A stretch of DNA of 17,832 nt from a bacterium (GTDB lineage: Bacteria > Patescibacteriota > Minisyncoccia > Minisyncoccales > GWA2-38-27). Under the pieces are notes generated by a model that had not been told where the DNA came from, did not search any database, and saw nothing but the letters and a program-made list of their open reading frames with translations. The position numbers and the translations under genes were made by a program. Below, in pieces: positions 15,106 to 17,832 of the stretch (position 1 is its first letter; the number at the start of each line of letters is the position of its first letter). The stretch is from NCBI GenBank assembly GCA_029553225.1, contig JAKPCP010000031.1, forward strand, positions 1-17,832. Reading direction: 5' to 3'.

Positions 15106-16539
15106 ATGAAAAATAAATTTTATATTACTACATCTATTGCCTATGTAAATGCGTCGCCTCATTTAGGTTATGCTTTGGAATTAATTCAGGCAGATGTAAT
15201 TTCTCGGTATCAAAGAACTTTTAAAAAAGATGTTTTTTTTCTAACTGGCACAGATGAACATGGAGAGAAAATATTTAAAAAAGCAAAAGAGATTGGAAAA
15301 GAACCTCAAGAATTTGTTGATGAAATGTCTTTTCAGTTTAAAAAACTAACAGAATCTTTGAATATCTCTAATGATGATTTTATTAGGACAACAGATAAAA
15401 AAAGGCATATTCCAACAGTAAAGAAAGTTTGGCTGAAACTTAAAGAAAATGGTGATATATATAAAAAGAAATACAAAGGTTTTTACTGCGTTGGTTGCGA
15501 AAAATTTCTTTTAAAAAAAGATTTAATAAATGGAAAATGTCCTTACCACTTAGAAAAACCTGAAATAATTGAAGAGGAAAATTATTTTTTGAAGCTTTCA
15601 AAATATCAAAAAAAAATAAAGAAAATAATAGAAGATGAAAAAATTAAAATTATTCCGGAAAAAAGAAAAAATGAAATTCTTTCTTTTTTAAATGAAGGAT
15701 TAGATGATATAAGCGTGTCTCGGCCAAAAGAAAAAGTTAGCTGGGGAATTCCAGTTCCTAATGATGAAAGCCAAACTATTTATGTTTGGGTTGATGCTTT
15801 AATAAATTATATTTCTGCTATAGGCTATAATAAAAATTTATCTAAATTTAAAAAATATTGGCCCGCTGATGTTCATTGTATTGGAAAAGATATTTATCGT
15901 TTTCATGCAATAATTTGGCCAATAATGCTTTTATCTTTAAAATTGCCTTGTCCTAAAAACATTTTTATTCACGGCTTTATTACCTCAAAAGGCCAAAAAA
16001 TGTCAAAATCATTAGGGAATATAATAAATCCTTTTGATTTAATAGAAAAATACGGCGCTGATCCTGTAAGATATTTTCTTTTAAGAGAAATTCCTCCCAC
16101 AGAAGACGGAGATTTTACTTACGAAAAATTTGAAAAAAGATACAATTCAGATTTATCTTCTGGGTTGGGAAATTTAGTTTCAAGAGTAGTTTCAATGGAG
16201 GAAAAATTTGGCATAAAAAAAAGTGATAATAAAATTATTCAAAAAGAGATAAAAAAAATAAAAAAAGAATATCATAAATTAATGAAAGAATTTAAATTTA
16301 ATACAGCTTTAGAAAGCATTTGGGAATTAATTAAGTTTTCTGATAAATATATTGATAAAGAAAAACCATGGGAAAATAAAAAAAGGGCGCCTTTAATTAT
16401 TGGAGACTTGATAATAATTTTAAATGAAATCAATAATTTAATTTATCCATTTTTACCAGAAACTTATGAAAGAATTAAAAAACAAATAAAAACAAAAAAA
16501 AGCGAAATTCTTTTTCCTAAAACTATAAAAAATTTTTAA
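15106..16539 (+). CDS. metG: Methionyl-tRNA synthetase (short form)
   Basis: Class I methionyl-tRNA synthetase charging initiator and elongator tRNA-Met. The HIGH signature is the variant HLGY (H19-Y22) in NASPHLGYALELIQAD, and GTDEHGEK follows. A single zinc site is suggested by C128-x2-C131 and C145-x2-H148. KMSKS is exact at 298-302, followed by the usual GADPVRYFLLRE. The C-terminal helical anticodon domain includes KPWENKK and ends at 477 residues. There is no C-terminal Trbp111-like tRNA-binding domain, so this is the minimal form. The 17-nt gap to tatD suggests co-transcription, matching the metS-tatD adjacency known in Bacillus. Confidence 0.97.
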   Translation: MKNKFYITTSIAYVNASPHLGYALELIQADVISRYQRTFKKDVFFLTGTDEHGEKIFKKAKEIGKEPQEFVDEMSFQFKKLTESLNISNDDFIRTTDKKRHIPTVKKVWLKLKENGDIYKKKYKGFYCVGCEKFLLKKDLINGKCPYHLEKPEIIEEENYFLKLSKYQKKIKKIIEDEKIKIIPEKRKNEILSFLNEGLDDISVSRPKEKVSWGIPVPNDESQTIYVWVDALINYISAIGYNKNLSKFKKYWPADVHCIGKDIYRFHAIIWPIMLLSLKLPCPKNIFIHGFITSKGQKMSKSLGNIINPFDLIEKYGADPVRYFLLREIPPTEDGDFTYEKFEKRYNSDLSSGLGNLVSRVVSMEEKFGIKKSDNKIIQKEIKKIKKEYHKLMKEFKFNTALESIWELIKFSDKYIDKEKPWENKKRAPLIIGDLIIILNEINNLIYPFLPETYERIKKQIKTKKSEILFPKTIKNF

Positions 16540-16556
16540 AATAATAATTTTTATTA

Positions 16557-17378
16557 ATGATAATTGATACTCATGCTCATTTAAATTTTAATGCTTATAA
16601 AAATGATTGGGATGAAGTAATTAAAAGATGCTTTAAAAATAATATTTCAATTATAAACGTAGGATCTCAGTACGACACAAGTAAAAGAGCAGTGGAAATA
16701 GCTGAAAAATATGAAAAAGATGTTTATGCTGCAATAGGGCTTCATCCTATACATTTATCGTCAGGAATTTTTAAAGAAAAAATTGATAAAGAAGAAATTG
16801 AATTTAAAACAAGAGAAGAAGAATTTGATAAAGAAAAATATTTATTACTTATAAGATCAAAAAAAGTTAAAGCAATAGGGGAGATTGGGCTGGATTATTA
16901 TTACAAACCCAAAACAAAAATAAGAATAAATGAATTTAAAGAAAGACAACGTAATGCTTTATTAAAACAAATAGATTTTGCTCAAGAATTAGATTTACCT
17001 ATAATTTTTCATTGTAGGATGGCTTATAATGATTTATTGGATATTTTAAAAAAGAAAAATAATATTAAAGGAGTAATTCATTGTTTCACTGGAAATAAAG
17101 ATGAGTTAAAAAAAGTTTTAAATATGGGCTTTTATATCGGATTTAATGGAATTATTTTTAAACTTAATTTAGATGATATTATAAAGGAAACGCCTTTAGA
17201 GAGAATTTTAGTTGAGACAGATTGTCCTTATTTAATTCCGCCGATGATAAATGTTTCAAGAAATGAACCGGTTTTTATAAAATATATTCTTGAAAAAATA
17301 ACTAAAATAAAAAATATAAGTTTTGAAAAATTAGCTGAAATTACAACCGAAAACGCAAAAAAATTATTTAAAATTTAA
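16557..17378 (+). CDS. tatD: TatD-family metal-dependent DNase
   Basis: Metal-dependent hydrolase of the TatD family (amidohydrolase fold), implicated in DNA 3'-end processing and repair. All expected metal ligands are visible: H6 and H8 in DTHAHLNF, E109 in AIGEIGLDYY, H152 in IIFHCR, H175 in VIHCFTG, and D222 in LVETDCPYL. The 273-residue length is slightly above the usual 255-265. A charged Lys/Glu insertion between GLHPIHLSSG and the AIGEIGLD strand (about residues 68-100) accounts for the excess. It is the last gene of the metG unit. The hairpin that follows has its T-run on the opposite strand, so it ends the convergent gene's transcript and not clearly this one. Confidence 0.94.
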   Translation: MIIDTHAHLNFNAYKNDWDEVIKRCFKNNISIINVGSQYDTSKRAVEIAEKYEKDVYAAIGLHPIHLSSGIFKEKIDKEEIEFKTREEEFDKEKYLLLIRSKKVKAIGEIGLDYYYKPKTKIRINEFKERQRNALLKQIDFAQELDLPIIFHCRMAYNDLLDILKKKNNIKGVIHCFTGNKDELKKVLNMGFYIGFNGIIFKLNLDDIIKETPLERILVETDCPYLIPPMINVSRNEPVFIKYILEKITKIKNISFEKLAEITTENAKKLFKI

Positions 17379-17385
17379 AATAAAA

Positions 17386-17410
17386 AGCCGAAGAAATTTA
17401 TTCTTCGGCT
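17386..17410 (-). terminator. Intrinsic terminator of the orphan receiver gene
   Basis: A 10-bp perfect stem (17386-17395 with 17401-17410) has a 5-nt loop and a GCCG/CGGC base. On the - strand it is followed by TTTTATTTT, and it begins 5 nt after that gene's stop. On the + strand the flank is A-rich, so it is a poor terminator for tatD. Confidence 0.85.
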
Positions 17411-17415
17411 AAAAA

Positions 17416-17745
17416 TTATAAAGATAATAGAATTTGTTCAATCTCCTTAAATTTGTATTTTGGTATAAACCAATCTGCCTTACTTTTTAAAAAATTAATA
17501 CCACTCATTAAAATTACTTTTATTTCTGGATGTTGTTGCTTAAGCCATTCTACCACTTCAATACCGGAAATATCCGGCATCTGATAATCAGTAATTACCA
17601 AACAGCAATCATTAAAGTCTTTTTCTTCTACTTGAAAAAATGAAGAAAAAGTTAAAATAATAGTATTTTCTCCTAACCATATTTTAATCCAAGATTTCAA
17701 CATTTCTAACCAGCTTTCATCATCGTCAATAATAATTATTTTCAT
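17416..17745 (-). CDS. Stand-alone response-regulator receiver (REC) domain protein
   Basis: A 109-residue protein made only of a CheY-like receiver domain, which accepts phosphate from a histidine kinase or phosphorelay. The acidic pocket is D8/D9 (IIDDDESW), the phospho-acceptor is D53 (ITDYQMPDISG), the switch Ser is S81 (VILMSG) and the conserved Lys is K96 (FIPKYKF). All key residues are present, so it should be phosphorylatable. There is no DNA-binding or enzymatic output domain and no kinase gene in the window, so its partner is unknown. It is shorter than CheY (about 120-130) mainly at the C-terminal helix. Uniquely here it has a consensus Shine-Dalgarno, together with a consensus -35 promoter and a strong terminator, making a complete single-gene unit. 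It may be acquired or separately regulated (inference). Confidence 0.92.
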   Translation of the reverse strand: MKIIIIDDDESWLEMLKSWIKIWLGENTIILTFSSFFQVEEKDFNDCCLVITDYQMPDISGIEVVEWLKQQHPEIKVILMSGINFLKSKADWFIPKYKFKEIEQILLSL

Positions 17746-17752
17746 TGCGTTT

Positions 17753-17759
17753 CCTCCTT
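17753..17759 (-). promoter_or_regulatory. Consensus Shine-Dalgarno of the receiver gene
   Basis: AAGGAGG on the - strand, 7 nt before the ATG at 17745. It is the only clear Shine-Dalgarno among the 15 starts seen in this window, and it fixes this start codon. Confidence 0.9.
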
Positions 17760-17792
17760 CCTATGTTAATTAAAATTTAAAGGTCTATTTTG

Positions 17793-17821
17793 GTAATATT
17801 CTAAATTTATTATTTTGTCAA
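17793..17821 (-). promoter_or_regulatory. Consensus promoter of the receiver gene
   Basis: On the - strand TTGACA (17816-17821) is followed by a 17-nt spacer and TATTAC (17793-17798, 4/6). This would start transcription near 17786 and give a leader of about 41 nt that contains the Shine-Dalgarno. Confidence 0.75.
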
Positions 17822-17832
17822 TATTTTTAAAA

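Noticed and set aside
17386..17410. Hairpin as a terminator for tatD
   Set aside because: The + strand side after the stem is A-rich with no T-run, while the - strand side has TTTTATTTT directly after the stop of the receiver gene.
17766..17773. TTAATTAA palindrome in the receiver gene leader as an operator
   Set aside because: An 8-bp all-A/T palindrome is expected by chance in DNA of this composition, and no second copy supports it.

Overview
The window looks like ordinary chromosome from a small-genome, very A+T-rich bacterium. I place it in the Candidate Phyla Radiation (Patescibacteria), most likely a Parcubacteria-like lineage; this is inference. The support is the mix of compact single-copy housekeeping genes, tightly packed operons, signal-anchored surface proteins of the DUF11/Ig-like and Cys-rich kinds common in that group, an IleRS of the eukaryote-like type, and almost no Shine-Dalgarno sequences. 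TGA ends the 109-residue gene before recO and the M16 peptidase gene, so TGA is a stop codon here. This argues against the recoded Gracilibacteria/Absconditabacteria (TGA = Gly).

Layout. (1) 2-1426: argS, truncated by the window's left edge, followed by a weak A/T-rich terminator. (2) 1503-6000: a tight + strand run of histidine phosphatase, ileS, an unrecognised small basic protein and recO. (3) 6073-10148: an envelope block with a membrane-anchored Ig-like repeat protein (+), pgsA-type CDP-alcohol phosphatidyltransferase (-, overlapping tail to tail) and a large secreted Cys-rich protein (-) with its own strong promoter and terminator. (4) 10279-14566: a + strand operon of glyS, a family 2 glycosyltransferase, an M16 zinc peptidase and an AI-2E-family membrane protein, with 4-8 nt overlaps or 4-nt gaps. 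(5) 14567-15055: a small membrane protein on the - strand that abuts the previous operon through a perfect 17-bp hairpin. (6) 15106-17378: metG and tatD, an adjacency also found in Firmicutes. (7) 17416-17745: a stand-alone response-regulator receiver protein (-) with a complete promoter, Shine-Dalgarno and terminator.

How it fits together. Four aminoacyl-tRNA synthetases (Arg, Ile, Gly, Met) each sit in a different + strand transcription unit. The remaining genes cover recombination repair (recO), a TatD nuclease, phospholipid head-group transfer, glycosyl transfer, proteolysis and the cell envelope. The - strand genes are mostly single-gene units with recognisable promoters.

I see no CRISPR array, mobile element, defence cassette, rRNA or tRNA, and no intergenic gap longer than 130 nt. 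The best candidates for something undescribed are the Cys-rich secreted protein, the orphan receiver protein with expression signals unlike its neighbours, the 17-bp hairpin at the 14566/14567 junction, and a recurring AATTTTTA element just upstream of many start codons.
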